Assembly (NCBI RefSeq): GCF_040026395.1
Contig: NZ_CP157278.1
Span: forward strand, 4,154,001 to 4,218,000
Direction of reading: 5' to 3'
From: Pedobacter lusitanus
GTDB taxonomy: Bacteria; Bacteroidota; Bacteroidia; Sphingobacteriales; Sphingobacteriaceae
DNA: 64,000 bases
Under the pieces are notes generated by a model, which saw nothing but the letters and a program-made list of their open reading frames with translations, made no database searches and had not been told where the DNA came from. Below are positions 43,866-51,931 of the stretch, in pieces; positions within the stretch are counted from its first letter, which is position 1; each line of letters opens with the position of its first letter. The translations under genes were made by a program, and so were the position numbers.

Positions 43866-45656
43866 ATGGAAACTACAGACAAAACAAAAGTAAAAGGTGG
43901 CGAGTTTTTGATAAAGGAAACCACATACCAGGATGTATTTATTCCTGAAGAATTTGATGAAGAACAGCAAATGATAGCACAAACCTGCAGAGACTTTTTA
44001 ACTGCAGAAGTGTATCCTAACCTGGACCGTATTGATAAACTGGAAGAAGGTTTGATGCCTTCGCTGGTTACCAAAGCAGGTGAACTGGGACTTCTTGGAG
44101 TTTCCATCCCTGAAGAGTATGGTGGTTTTGGTAAGAACTTTAATACTTCTATGCTCGTTGCTGATGTAATTGGCGCAGGACATTCATTTGCAGTAGCTAT
44201 TTCTGCACATACAGGTATCGGTACTTTACCTATCCTGTATTATGGAAATGAAGAGCAGAAAGCTAAATATATACCTAAACTGGGATCAGGTGAATGGAAA
44301 GCAGCTTATTGCTTAACAGAGCCTAACTCAGGATCTGATGCTAATTCGGGAAAAACCAAAGCAAAGTTATCTGCAGACGGTAAACATTATGTGATTAACG
44401 GGCAGAAAATGTGGATCACCAATGGTGGTTTCGCAGATATCTTCATCGTATTTGCAAAGATCGATGATGATAAAAATCTGACTGCATTTATTGTGGAGCG
44501 TGCATTTGGTGGTGTTACCATGAACCCTGAAGAACATAAAATGGGAATCAAAGGTTCTTCGACCCGTCAGGTGTTTTTCAACGATTGTGAAGTTCCTGTG
44601 GAAAACATGCTTTCTGAGCGTGAAAACGGATTTAAGATTGCTGTAAATATCTTAAACATCGGCAGGATTAAACTGGCAGCTGCGGCAGTTGGTGCTTCAA
44701 AAGCTGTGATCAATACTGCGGTTAACTATTCTAATGAGCGTATTCAGTTTGAACGTCCGATATCAAAATATGGTGCTATCCGCTATAAACTGGCCGAAAT
44801 GGCAACAAAAGTTTATGCGGTAGAATCTGCTAACTATCGTGCGGGTCAGAATATTGATGATGCATACGATGCTCTGGTAGCAGGTGGCATGGATAAAAGT
44901 AAGGCGAAATTAAAATCTACAGAGCAGTTTGCTGTGGAATGCGCGATACTGAAAGTATGGGGTTCTGAAGCATTGGATTATGTGGTGGACGAAGGTGTTC
45001 AGATCTATGGTGGAATGGGCTTCTCGGCTGATGCACCAATGGACAGAGCTTACCGTGATGCAAGGATCAACAGGATTTTTGAAGGTACAAACGAAATCAA
45101 CAGGTTATTAACTGTTGATATGATGTTGAAAAGAGCTATGAAAGGTGAATTGGATCTGATGACTCCGGCTACAGCTGTAGCTGCCGAGCTGATGTCTATT
45201 CCTGATTTTGGTGAAGAAGATGATACACTTTTCGCAGCAGAGAAGAAAATCATTAAGAACCTGAAAAAAGCAACTTTAATGGTGGCTGGTGCAGCGGTTC
45301 AGAAATTAATGTTAAGTCTTTCTAAAGAACAGGAAATTCTGATGAATATCGCTGATATGGCCAGTTACGTTTATGTAGCTGAATCGGTGATGCTGAGAAC
45401 TGAAAAACTGGTTAGTTTAAGAGGCGCTGAAGCTTGTGAAGGACAGTTAAATATGATGCGTATTTATTTTGTAGAGGCTGTTGATGCTTTACAGAAAGCT
45501 GGAAAAGAAGCTTTATGGGCTTTTGCAGAAGGTGATGAGCAGCGTATGATGCTGGTAGGACTGAAAAGATTTACTAAAATGGAAGCATTTAATGTGAAGG
45601 ATGTTCGTCAGAAAGTTGCTCAGCAGCTGATTGCTGAAAATAAATATTGTTTTTAA
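43866..45656 (+). CDS. fadE: acyl-CoA dehydrogenase, FadE-type
   Basis: A 596-residue flavoenzyme for the first oxidation of beta-oxidation, about 200 residues longer than short-chain acyl-CoA dehydrogenases, like Bacillus FadE. The substrate- and FAD-contact motifs CLTEPNSGSDANSGKTKA and MWITNGGFADIF, the arginine-rich helix RIQFERPISKYGAI and the catalytic-glutamate region RIFEGTNEINR are clear. A C-terminal helical extension (about 440-596) resembles that of very-long-chain enzymes. It is the last gene of the marR-fadNAE operon and ends before a terminator. Electrons would pass to an ETF not found in this window. Confidence 0.95.
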   Translation: METTDKTKVKGGEFLIKETTYQDVFIPEEFDEEQQMIAQTCRDFLTAEVYPNLDRIDKLEEGLMPSLVTKAGELGLLGVSIPEEYGGFGKNFNTSMLVADVIGAGHSFAVAISAHTGIGTLPILYYGNEEQKAKYIPKLGSGEWKAAYCLTEPNSGSDANSGKTKAKLSADGKHYVINGQKMWITNGGFADIFIVFAKIDDDKNLTAFIVERAFGGVTMNPEEHKMGIKGSSTRQVFFNDCEVPVENMLSERENGFKIAVNILNIGRIKLAAAAVGASKAVINTAVNYSNERIQFERPISKYGAIRYKLAEMATKVYAVESANYRAGQNIDDAYDALVAGGMDKSKAKLKSTEQFAVECAILKVWGSEALDYVVDEGVQIYGGMGFSADAPMDRAYRDARINRIFEGTNEINRLLTVDMMLKRAMKGELDLMTPATAVAAELMSIPDFGEEDDTLFAAEKKIIKNLKKATLMVAGAAVQKLMLSLSKEQEILMNIADMASYVYVAESVMLRTEKLVSLRGAEACEGQLNMMRIYFVEAVDALQKAGKEALWAFAEGDEQRMMLVGLKRFTKMEAFNVKDVRQKVAQQLIAENKYCF

Positions 45657-45674
45657 AAGATATAGTTATCAGAT

Positions 45675-45712
45675 AAAAGGCCGGGTCGTGTATGATGATC
45701 CGGCCTTTTTTT
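45675..45712 (+). terminator. rho-independent terminator after fadE
   Basis: A 13-base stem with one G-T pair (45675-45687 with 45697-45709) around AAAAGGCCGG, followed by a T-run. Confidence 0.88.
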
Positions 45713-45739
45713 GTGGTATTTGTTAAAATTGGTTAAATA

Positions 45740-45770
45740 TTGTTCCATCCCTAATAAAAGACTATTTTTG
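45740..45770 (+). promoter_or_regulatory. promoter of the FKBP lipoprotein pair
   Basis: TTG at 45740-45742 and TATTTTTG at 45763-45770, 20 bases apart, form a complete -33/-7 pair. Only six bases lie between the -7 box and the ATG at 45777, which suggests a leaderless mRNA. Confidence 0.6.
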
Positions 45771-45776
45771 TGCAAT

Positions 45777-46331
45777 ATGTTAAAAAGCAAAGTTATATTA
45801 TTGTTTATTGCAGGGGCTTGCTCTCTGGCAGCCTGTAAAACAGACCCTGCGTATGACAGAGCTACCCAGGCAGCAATAGATGATAATTTGATTAAAGGCT
45901 TTATAGCGAAAAATAATATTCCGGCAAAAAACACGAAGGATGGATTATATTACCAGATTATCAAGGGGCAGGATGGTACCCTGAAAATTGATTCTCTGGA
46001 TACTGTAGTGATTCATTATGTTGGCCGGTTATTGCTGGATAATACTGTACTATATGATTCCACACAGAACCTGATAGATACCATAGCATCCAAAATTATT
46101 TTTGGTACTACGATTGAAGGCTGGAGAAAGGGAATTCCTTTGGTTAATCCCGGAGGAAAGATCAGATTGATTGTCCCTTCAACAATGGCTTATCAGAACA
46201 GAGTAGTCAGTGCAATGCCAGGAAATAATAATATGCCTGTTTTTCTACCGGCAAATTCAATATTGGATTTCAATATTCAATTTTTCAGAGTAGGAAAATT
46301 TAAAATAAAAACCCCACAAACTCAAAATTAG
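45777..46331 (+). CDS. FKBP-type peptidyl-prolyl cis-trans isomerase lipoprotein
   Basis: A 184-residue protein from the start MLKSKVILL at 45777; an upstream in-frame start is rejected because it would bury the lipoprotein signal. Cys21 or so in SLAACKTD is the lipidation site. The mature part holds one FKBP domain (about 75-175): VVIHYVGRLL, IEGWRKGIPLVNPGGKIRLIVPS and NSILDFNIQF. It would help fold envelope proteins at a membrane surface. Two bases separate it from a second FKBP gene. The active-site aromatic set is only partly conserved, so catalysis is likely but not certain. Confidence 0.88.
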   Translation: MLKSKVILLFIAGACSLAACKTDPAYDRATQAAIDDNLIKGFIAKNNIPAKNTKDGLYYQIIKGQDGTLKIDSLDTVVIHYVGRLLLDNTVLYDSTQNLIDTIASKIIFGTTIEGWRKGIPLVNPGGKIRLIVPSTMAYQNRVVSAMPGNNNMPVFLPANSILDFNIQFFRVGKFKIKTPQTQN

Positions 46332-46333
46332 TA

Positions 46334-47248
46334 ATGCTTAAAAAGTTTTCACAATTTACTTTTGCCTTGATCGGCCTAACTGTTCTTTTTAGTTCATGTA
46401 AAAAGGATTACGAATCTATACAGGTTGTAGACGGTAAAAAAATACAGGATTATATAACAGCAAATAAACTGACTGTTACTGAAGATCCGTTAAAGTCGGG
46501 TTATTTTTATCAGATTCTGACCCAGGGAACTGGTACTGCAAATTATGTAACAAGTGATACGGTTTTATATAACGTTTCTGTGAAAGGGCTGGAAAATGGT
46601 ACACTTTACTGGGCATCGCCATTGCAGGCAAACCGTGCTACACTTGGTGGTTATATGAACGGTCTGGTTGCCAGTAACACTGTTTATGGAGCAATATCAG
46701 TTCCGGCAATACGTGATGTTGTATTACAGCTTAAGCCAGGAGGTTCTGCGAGAATTTTGCTTCCTTCTTATCTGGCTTATGGTAAAAATGGAATTGCCAA
46801 CATCGCTTCAAATGAAAACATTGATCTGAATATTACTACTTTTCCGGAAAAATCACAAGCTGTGCTTGATGACCGTTTGATCAATGAATTTATTAAAAAG
46901 AATAGCTTGACGATGACTAAGGATCGTACCAGGACTTATTTTAGTATCTCAGCTCCGGGAACTGGTACGGATGCAATTACTTTGAATTCTACCCTGACTA
47001 TCAACTATACCGGCAGATATCTGGATGGGACTGTGTTTGACTCCAATGTTGCGGGTACATATGTAACCACATTAAGCACACTGATTCAGGGCTGGAAAAA
47101 TGTAATTCCTGGTAAATTAACCAAAGGTGGCAAAATACGTTTGCTTATCCCTTCAGATCAGGCCTATGGTTTGGCTGGATTTGGTTCAGTTCCTGCGAAT
47201 GCTACACTTGATTTTGACATTGAGATTGTTAATGTAGTTAACAATTAA
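46334..47248 (+). CDS. tandem FKBP-domain lipoprotein
   Basis: A 304-residue lipoprotein (LFSSCKKDY, Cys near residue 22) with two FKBP-like halves. The second (about 180-300) is well conserved: LTINYTGRYLDGTVFDSN, LIQGWKNVIPGKLTKGGKIRLLIPSDQAYG and ATLDFDIEIV. The first (about 35-170) keeps the framework (LKPGGSARILLPSYLAYG) but lacks the tyrosine/aspartate pattern of the active site and is probably non-catalytic, a binding module. It is co-transcribed with the preceding FKBP gene, 2 bases apart, and ends at a bidirectional terminator facing the photolyase gene. Confidence 0.87.
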   Translation: MLKKFSQFTFALIGLTVLFSSCKKDYESIQVVDGKKIQDYITANKLTVTEDPLKSGYFYQILTQGTGTANYVTSDTVLYNVSVKGLENGTLYWASPLQANRATLGGYMNGLVASNTVYGAISVPAIRDVVLQLKPGGSARILLPSYLAYGKNGIANIASNENIDLNITTFPEKSQAVLDDRLINEFIKKNSLTMTKDRTRTYFSISAPGTGTDAITLNSTLTINYTGRYLDGTVFDSNVAGTYVTTLSTLIQGWKNVIPGKLTKGGKIRLLIPSDQAYGLAGFGSVPANATLDFDIEIVNVVNN

Positions 47249-47266
47249 GAATCATAGTATTCAGAC

Positions 47267-47308
47267 AAAAAAGGGGTCTTCTAAATTCATTTAGAAGACC
47301 CCTTTTTT
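47267..47308. terminator. bidirectional terminator between the FKBP and photolyase genes
   Basis: A 19-base perfect stem, 47267-47285 with 47290-47308 (AAAAAAGGGGTCTTCTAAA and its complement), and a four-base loop. Confidence 0.92.
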
Positions 47309-48611
47309 ATTCCCGCAATGCCTCTTTAAACACTTTCAGAATTCTTTCTCTGGCAAAAGCATGTTCAACAATAGGCTGAACAGGTTTTCCTTCTTTATAC
47401 TCAGGTGCCCATTGATAGATATACTTATTTTCCGGATCAAATTTCCTGGCCTGCAGTTCGGGGTTAAATACCCTGAAATAGGGAGCTGCATCATTTCCAC
47501 AGCCGCATGCCCATTGCCAGCCGCCTACATTGCTTGCCAGTTCATAATCAAGCAGTTTTTCTGCAAAATAAGCTTCACCCCAGCGCCAGTCAATTAACAG
47601 ATGTTTGGTTAGAAAACTCCCGGCAATCATCCTGACCCTGTTATGCATATATCCTGTTTGATTCAGCTGGTTCATTCCCGCATCAACAATAGGATAACCG
47701 GTTTTACCATTCTTCCAGGCTTCAAAGTCATCCTCTTTATTTAACCAGCGGATGTTATCGTATGCGGGTTTAAATGATTTTGTTGTGATGTGCGGAAAAT
47801 GAAACAGGATCATCATATAGAAATCTCTCCAGGCCAGTTCTGATAACCATTTTTCTGCGCCATGCTCCAGTGCTTTTGCAGCAGCAGCTCTGATACTGAC
47901 AGTTCCAAATCTTAAATGAATGCCCAGATGGGTGGTGGCATCATCTGCCGGAAAATCCCTTCGCTCTTCATAAGCAGCTAGTTTATCTTCAAAATCGGCG
48001 GCCGGAAAATGTAGTGCGGATGCTTTAAAACCCAGTTCTGCCAAATCAGGAAAAGTAAATGGACTGGTCTGATAAAAATTTCCATAATATTTCTCTACCG
48101 GATAAGATTTAAGATAAAAGTCATTCAGCTTCATTCTCCATTGACGGAAATATGGGGTGAAAACTGTATATGGTTTTCCATCGGTTTTAACGATCTCGTT
48201 TTTCTCAAAGATCACCTGATCTTTATAGGTTAGCAGCGAGACAGACTCCGAACCAAGATATTCGGCCAATGCCTGATCACGTTCAATCCCATATGGTTCA
48301 TAATCATGGTTGGTATAAACGGATTTTATCTGATAGGCTTTAAGAAGCTCAGGCCAGACCTGTTCAGGAGTGCCATACCGGATAAGAATTGAAGATCCTT
48401 TTTGCTGTAGTTCCTTTTCAAGGGCTTTTAAGCTGTTAAAGATAAAACTCACCCTGGCATCGCTGGAATCATTTAAATCATCCAGGATGTTACGGTCAAA
48501 TATGAACAACAGTAAAACTGGTTTTCCAGTCTTTAATGCATGGTACAATGCGGCATGATCCTGTAACCTTAAATCTCTTCTTAACCAGCAAATGTTTATT
48601 TCTGTCCTCAT
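47307..48611 (-). CDS. deoxyribodipyrimidine photolyase, class I CPD type
   Basis: A 434-residue DNA-repair flavoprotein that uses blue light to split cyclobutane pyrimidine dimers. The N-terminal antenna domain (INICWLRRDLRLQDHAAL) and the C-terminal FAD domain (LAWRDFYMMILFHFP, GYMHNRVRMIAGSFLTKHLL, DYELASNVGGWQW with the conserved tryptophans of the electron path) are complete. The start overlaps the stop of the preceding TIGR01777 gene by four bases (48608-48611), so the two are translationally coupled. It belongs to the light-response cluster with the DASH cryptochrome and CarH-like regulator. Confidence 0.94.
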   Translation of the reverse strand: MRTEINICWLRRDLRLQDHAALYHALKTGKPVLLLFIFDRNILDDLNDSSDARVSFIFNSLKALEKELQQKGSSILIRYGTPEQVWPELLKAYQIKSVYTNHDYEPYGIERDQALAEYLGSESVSLLTYKDQVIFEKNEIVKTDGKPYTVFTPYFRQWRMKLNDFYLKSYPVEKYYGNFYQTSPFTFPDLAELGFKASALHFPAADFEDKLAAYEERRDFPADDATTHLGIHLRFGTVSIRAAAAKALEHGAEKWLSELAWRDFYMMILFHFPHITTKSFKPAYDNIRWLNKEDDFEAWKNGKTGYPIVDAGMNQLNQTGYMHNRVRMIAGSFLTKHLLIDWRWGEAYFAEKLLDYELASNVGGWQWACGCGNDAAPYFRVFNPELQARKFDPENKYIYQWAPEYKEGKPVQPIVEHAFARERILKVFKEALRE

Positions 48612-49516
48612 GCGCTGTAAATATCGGCTAAAGCTTCTTCGAGATGCGTGTATCTGAACAGAAAACCACTGGATAATATTTTTTGGGCGGTGGTGTGTGT
48701 GCTGTTCATTACCAGTGAACTCATTTCTCCCAAAATCAGCTGCAGTACTTTTTCGGGGACACTAAATGGCCATACCGGGCGATGTAACTGTTTTGCAATA
48801 GCTTTGGTCATCTCTTTATTGGTGACCGGAAATGGTGCACTGGCATTATAGGCGCCAGTTAATGCTTCATTGTCAAGGGTATGAATATAGATTCGGGTCA
48901 TATCCTGATAATGGATCCAGGGTATCCATTGTTTGCCTTTACCTAAAGGAGCACCGGCAAAGAAACGGATTGGTTTGGCCATAGCTTCAAGCGCTCCTTC
49001 ATCTTTTGCAAGTACCACCCCGGTTCTGATTTTTACTATCCTTAAGCCCAGTTCCCGGCCCTGATCTATGGCGTTTTCCCATTTTACACAGCAATCTGCA
49101 AGGAAATTATTACCCGGGTTACTTTCTTCGGTCAGTATTTCATCGCCACGGCTACCATAATAACCTACGGCAGCAGCTGAAATAAAATGTTTAACCTGAT
49201 TGCTGTTTTCGGTTATGGTTTTGTACAAAAGCTGTGTGGATAAAACCCTGCTGTCAATAATCTCCTTTTTACGCTGGTCAGACCATTTTTCTTTAGCTAT
49301 ATTTTCTCCGGCAAGATGGATAATACTATCTACTCCTTCAAGACAATCAGGATCAATTTCCTGCTTATAAACATCCCATAAAAAGACTTTAACCTGGTCA
49401 ATCTGCTGCGGCCTTCTGGATAATACGGAGATTTTATCACCTCTTTTTAAAAGCGTTTTGATTAAATCCCTGCCGAGCATGCCGGTTGCGCCTGTGAGTA
49501 AAATATGCTGATTCAT
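48608..49516 (-). CDS. TIGR01777 family NAD(P)-dependent epimerase-like protein (YfcH family)
   Basis: A 302-residue short-chain-dehydrogenase-fold protein. The nucleotide loop LLTGATGMLGRDLIKTLL (about 5-22) and the family signatures HLAGENIAKEKWSDQRKKEI, SAAAVGYYGSRGDE and YNASAPFPVTNKEM identify TIGR01777; a C-terminal DUF1731-like segment follows. Its reaction is not established in the family. The close pairing with a photolyase, by a four-base overlap, suggests a role in light or UV response, perhaps pigment or cofactor metabolism; this is inference only. Divergent from the DASH cryptochrome gene. Confidence 0.88.
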   Translation of the reverse strand: MNQHILLTGATGMLGRDLIKTLLKRGDKISVLSRRPQQIDQVKVFLWDVYKQEIDPDCLEGVDSIIHLAGENIAKEKWSDQRKKEIIDSRVLSTQLLYKTITENSNQVKHFISAAAVGYYGSRGDEILTEESNPGNNFLADCCVKWENAIDQGRELGLRIVKIRTGVVLAKDEGALEAMAKPIRFFAGAPLGKGKQWIPWIHYQDMTRIYIHTLDNEALTGAYNASAPFPVTNKEMTKAIAKQLHRPVWPFSVPEKVLQLILGEMSSLVMNSTHTTAQKILSSGFLFRYTHLEEALADIYSA

Positions 49517-49641
49517 TTAGGGTTAACTGTAGAGAATGGTTTTTGTTTTTAAATATGACTTTAAATGCGATTTTAAGCTAAACTTTTGTTGCGCTTATGT
49601 AAATATTACCTTGTGTATTAGATGTTAGGATAAAAATGGTA

Positions 49642-49649
49642 TATTTTTG
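49642..49649 (+). promoter_or_regulatory. -7 promoter box (TATTTTTG) for the DASH cryptochrome gene
   Basis: It matches TAnnTTTG, 30 bases before the ATG at 49680. No TTG lies at the usual -33 distance, which would suit a promoter that depends on a regulator. Confidence 0.45.
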
Positions 49650-49679
49650 GAGATTACAACAAAACTTTAGTCTAAATAA

Positions 49680-50927
49680 ATGGAATCTCGGAAAATACTC
49701 GTCTGGTTTAGAAATGATTTGCGCTTACATGACAACGAAATGTTAGTAGAAGCAATCAGTAAGTCCGATAGTATCCTGCCCGTTTACTTTTTTGATCCGC
49801 GTCACTTTGAATATGAAGCTGATGAAGATACTAAAGAAAGACATAACAGATTTCAGTTTTTAGCAGAAAGTGTAATCGCCCTGCGCGAATCACTGAAAAA
49901 ACTGGGCGGTAATCTTTTAATTATCTCCGGAACACCCGAGGATCATATTCCTGCACTGGCAGAACAATATGAGATTGCAGAAGTTTACCATCACAGAGAA
50001 GTAGCAACTGAGGAAACCACTGTTTCTTCTAATGTAGAAGACCTGTTATGGAAACTGAGAATCAATCTGAAACATTTTATTGGGCACACGCTTTATAATA
50101 AAGAAGACTTACCATTTCCAATCAAGGATATTCCTGATGTTTTTTCTCAGTTTAAGAAAAAGACAGAAAGAGATGCAATAGTGAAAGATTGTTTTCCTGC
50201 TCCTGAACAGATTAATTTCGTGGAGGCAGAGCAGTGGGGCGAATTACCGGTGTGTTCAGGTGCTTTTTCATCTGTCCCGATGGGCGGAGAAGAAGAGGGC
50301 ATAAAACATTTGCAGGAATTATTTGCTGCCGGATCTGAGATTTATAATCGCAGCAGTAAAGCACACGCTGCTCAGCATAGCTTTTCTTCCAAACTTTCTC
50401 CATGGCTGGCTGTAGGCTCTTTGTCTCCAAGAAAAGTATACTGGGCGGTAAAAGAAGCAGAACAGAAATTCGGATCAAACAGTCATTTTACGCAGCTGAT
50501 ATTAGGTTTGCTGTGGAGAGATTTCTTCCGGTTCATGTTTAAAAAACATAGCGTTAATTACTTCAGGGATATCGTAGAGTTTACAGAAGTTCCTAAAACG
50601 GAAGAATACCTGCTGGATTTACAACACTGGAAAGATGGGAAAACAGGAAATCCGATTGTGGATCAGCATATGACCGAACTTAATAATACGGGTTTTGTTA
50701 CCCATGCGGGACGTCTGCTGGTGGCTACTTATCTGATCTATATTTTAAAATTAAACTGGGTAGACGGCGCGGAATATTTTGAACAGAAGCTGATTGATTA
50801 TTCACCTGCAAGTAACTGGGGAAACTGGGCCTATGTGGCCGGAGGCGGAAAAGATCCACGCTCGAAAAATGCATTTGATCTGGATAAACAGATCAAAATA
50901 CTGGATATTGAAGTGCAGAATCTCTGA
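49680..50927 (+). CDS. DASH family cryptochrome
   Basis: A 415-residue photolyase-superfamily protein: antenna domain KILVWFRNDLRLHDNEML, then a FAD domain with LLWRDFFRFMFKKH, HAGRLLVATYL and DYSPASNWGNWAYVAGGGKDPR. The last two motifs are typical of the DASH group rather than of CPD photolyases. DASH proteins bind FAD and usually a folate antenna, repair dimers in single-stranded DNA and may signal. The gene is 71 bases before a CarH-like regulator on the same strand and divergent from the photolyase operon, so a single light-controlled locus is likely. Confidence 0.92.
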   Translation: MESRKILVWFRNDLRLHDNEMLVEAISKSDSILPVYFFDPRHFEYEADEDTKERHNRFQFLAESVIALRESLKKLGGNLLIISGTPEDHIPALAEQYEIAEVYHHREVATEETTVSSNVEDLLWKLRINLKHFIGHTLYNKEDLPFPIKDIPDVFSQFKKKTERDAIVKDCFPAPEQINFVEAEQWGELPVCSGAFSSVPMGGEEEGIKHLQELFAAGSEIYNRSSKAHAAQHSFSSKLSPWLAVGSLSPRKVYWAVKEAEQKFGSNSHFTQLILGLLWRDFFRFMFKKHSVNYFRDIVEFTEVPKTEEYLLDLQHWKDGKTGNPIVDQHMTELNNTGFVTHAGRLLVATYLIYILKLNWVDGAEYFEQKLIDYSPASNWGNWAYVAGGGKDPRSKNAFDLDKQIKILDIEVQNL

Positions 50928-50998
50928 TCAGAAGGAGGAATACCTGAACAAAAAAAATATTTAAAACTTTTTTTGTTTAACAATTGTTCTCACTTTAC

Positions 50999-51877
50999 GT
51001 GAAAAGATTCTCCATCAGTGACATAGAAGGCCTAATAGGTATTAAAGCACATACGATCAGGGCATGGGAGGCCAGATATAACCTGGTTCCTCCAAAAAGA
51101 ACTCCTACCAACATCAGGTATTATGAGGAGGAGGATTTAAAGCATCTGCTGAATATTGTTACCCTTAATGAAAAAGGATATAAAATAAGCCGGATTGCCA
51201 GGATGAGCAAAACACAGATTAATGATCTGGTGATACAGTTGCAATCTGATTTCAAAAATGATACTGTACAGGTACTTCGCCTTTCTGATGCAACGTTGAA
51301 ATACGATGAAATCGCATTTGCAGAGATTTTGTCGGGCTGTATCGAAGAAATGGGGCTGATCAAGACAATGGATCTGGTCCTTTTTCCGTTTATGAAGAAA
51401 GTCGGGATGTTATGGCAGACAGGGGCGATTGATCCTTCGCAGGAACATTTTGCTTCAAATCTGATCAGAGACAGAATGATTGTGGAGATTGACCGGGTAC
51501 CCAAACCCGACAGAAAAGATCCGAAAAGGTTTCTGCTTTTCCTCCCGGAAGCCGAGATGCATGAGACTGGTCTGCTTTTTGCACGTTATCTGCTAAAACG
51601 ATGCGGCATGGATACGTTGTATCTTGGACAGGAAATTCCATATAGCGATCTTAAAAAAGTGATTTTACATTATCAGCCTGATTATGCTTTTATTGTATTG
51701 ACTTCCCTGAATCTGGGAAAAGATATCAATAAAATATTAACTAAAGTACTGGACCATATGGATGTGCCTTTGCTGGTTGCGGGTAGTTTAATCTCTGAAT
51801 TTGACATACTTCTTGACGATCGGCTGACACCATTGAAAAAGGTTTGTGAAATCGTAGAATTTCTTGATGATTTATAG
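50999..51877 (+). CDS. MerR family regulator with cobalamin-binding domain (CarH/LitR-like photoreceptor)
   Basis: A 292-residue regulator. The start is taken as GTG at 50999 (MKRFSISDIE); a TTG five codons earlier is possible. Residues 3-70 are a MerR winged helix (IKAHTIRAWEARYNLVPPKR, NIRYYEEEDL). A helical bundle carries the Wx9EH motif (Trp139, Glu149-His150) that caps the adenosyl group in CarH. The B12-binding fold has E186-x-H188-x-x-G191, with His188 as the lower cobalt ligand. The later S-x-T and GG positions read VLT (233-235) and GS (262-263). CarH holds DNA as a tetramer in the dark and releases it when light breaks adenosylcobalamin. Neighbouring photolyases are its likely targets. 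Confidence 0.87.
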   Translation: MKRFSISDIEGLIGIKAHTIRAWEARYNLVPPKRTPTNIRYYEEEDLKHLLNIVTLNEKGYKISRIARMSKTQINDLVIQLQSDFKNDTVQVLRLSDATLKYDEIAFAEILSGCIEEMGLIKTMDLVLFPFMKKVGMLWQTGAIDPSQEHFASNLIRDRMIVEIDRVPKPDRKDPKRFLLFLPEAEMHETGLLFARYLLKRCGMDTLYLGQEIPYSDLKKVILHYQPDYAFIVLTSLNLGKDINKILTKVLDHMDVPLLVAGSLISEFDILLDDRLTPLKKVCEIVEFLDDL

Positions 51878-51898
51878 CTGTTTTTAAAGGTAAAATCC

Positions 51899-51906
51899 TA
51901 ATTTTG
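51899..51906 (+). promoter_or_regulatory. -7 promoter box (TAATTTTG) for sucAB
   Basis: It matches TAnnTTTG, 25 bases before the sucA ATG. It lies just after the CarH-like gene stop, so sucAB has its own promoter. No -33 TTG is visible. Confidence 0.5.
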
Positions 51907-51931
51907 CCATACTTATACCAATTCTTAGACA

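Noticed and set aside
49517..49679. A CarH operator in the divergent region between TIGR01777 and the DASH cryptochrome
   Set aside because: I looked for three or more 11-bp direct repeats. Only two weak TGT-type half-sites 11 bp apart (near 49612 and 49623) were seen, which is not enough to report as a feature.
50979..50988. Ten-base palindrome AACAATTGTT before the CarH-like gene
   Set aside because: It is short and A+T-rich and could easily arise by chance; it overlaps an alternative TTG start codon. No second copy was found in the cluster.
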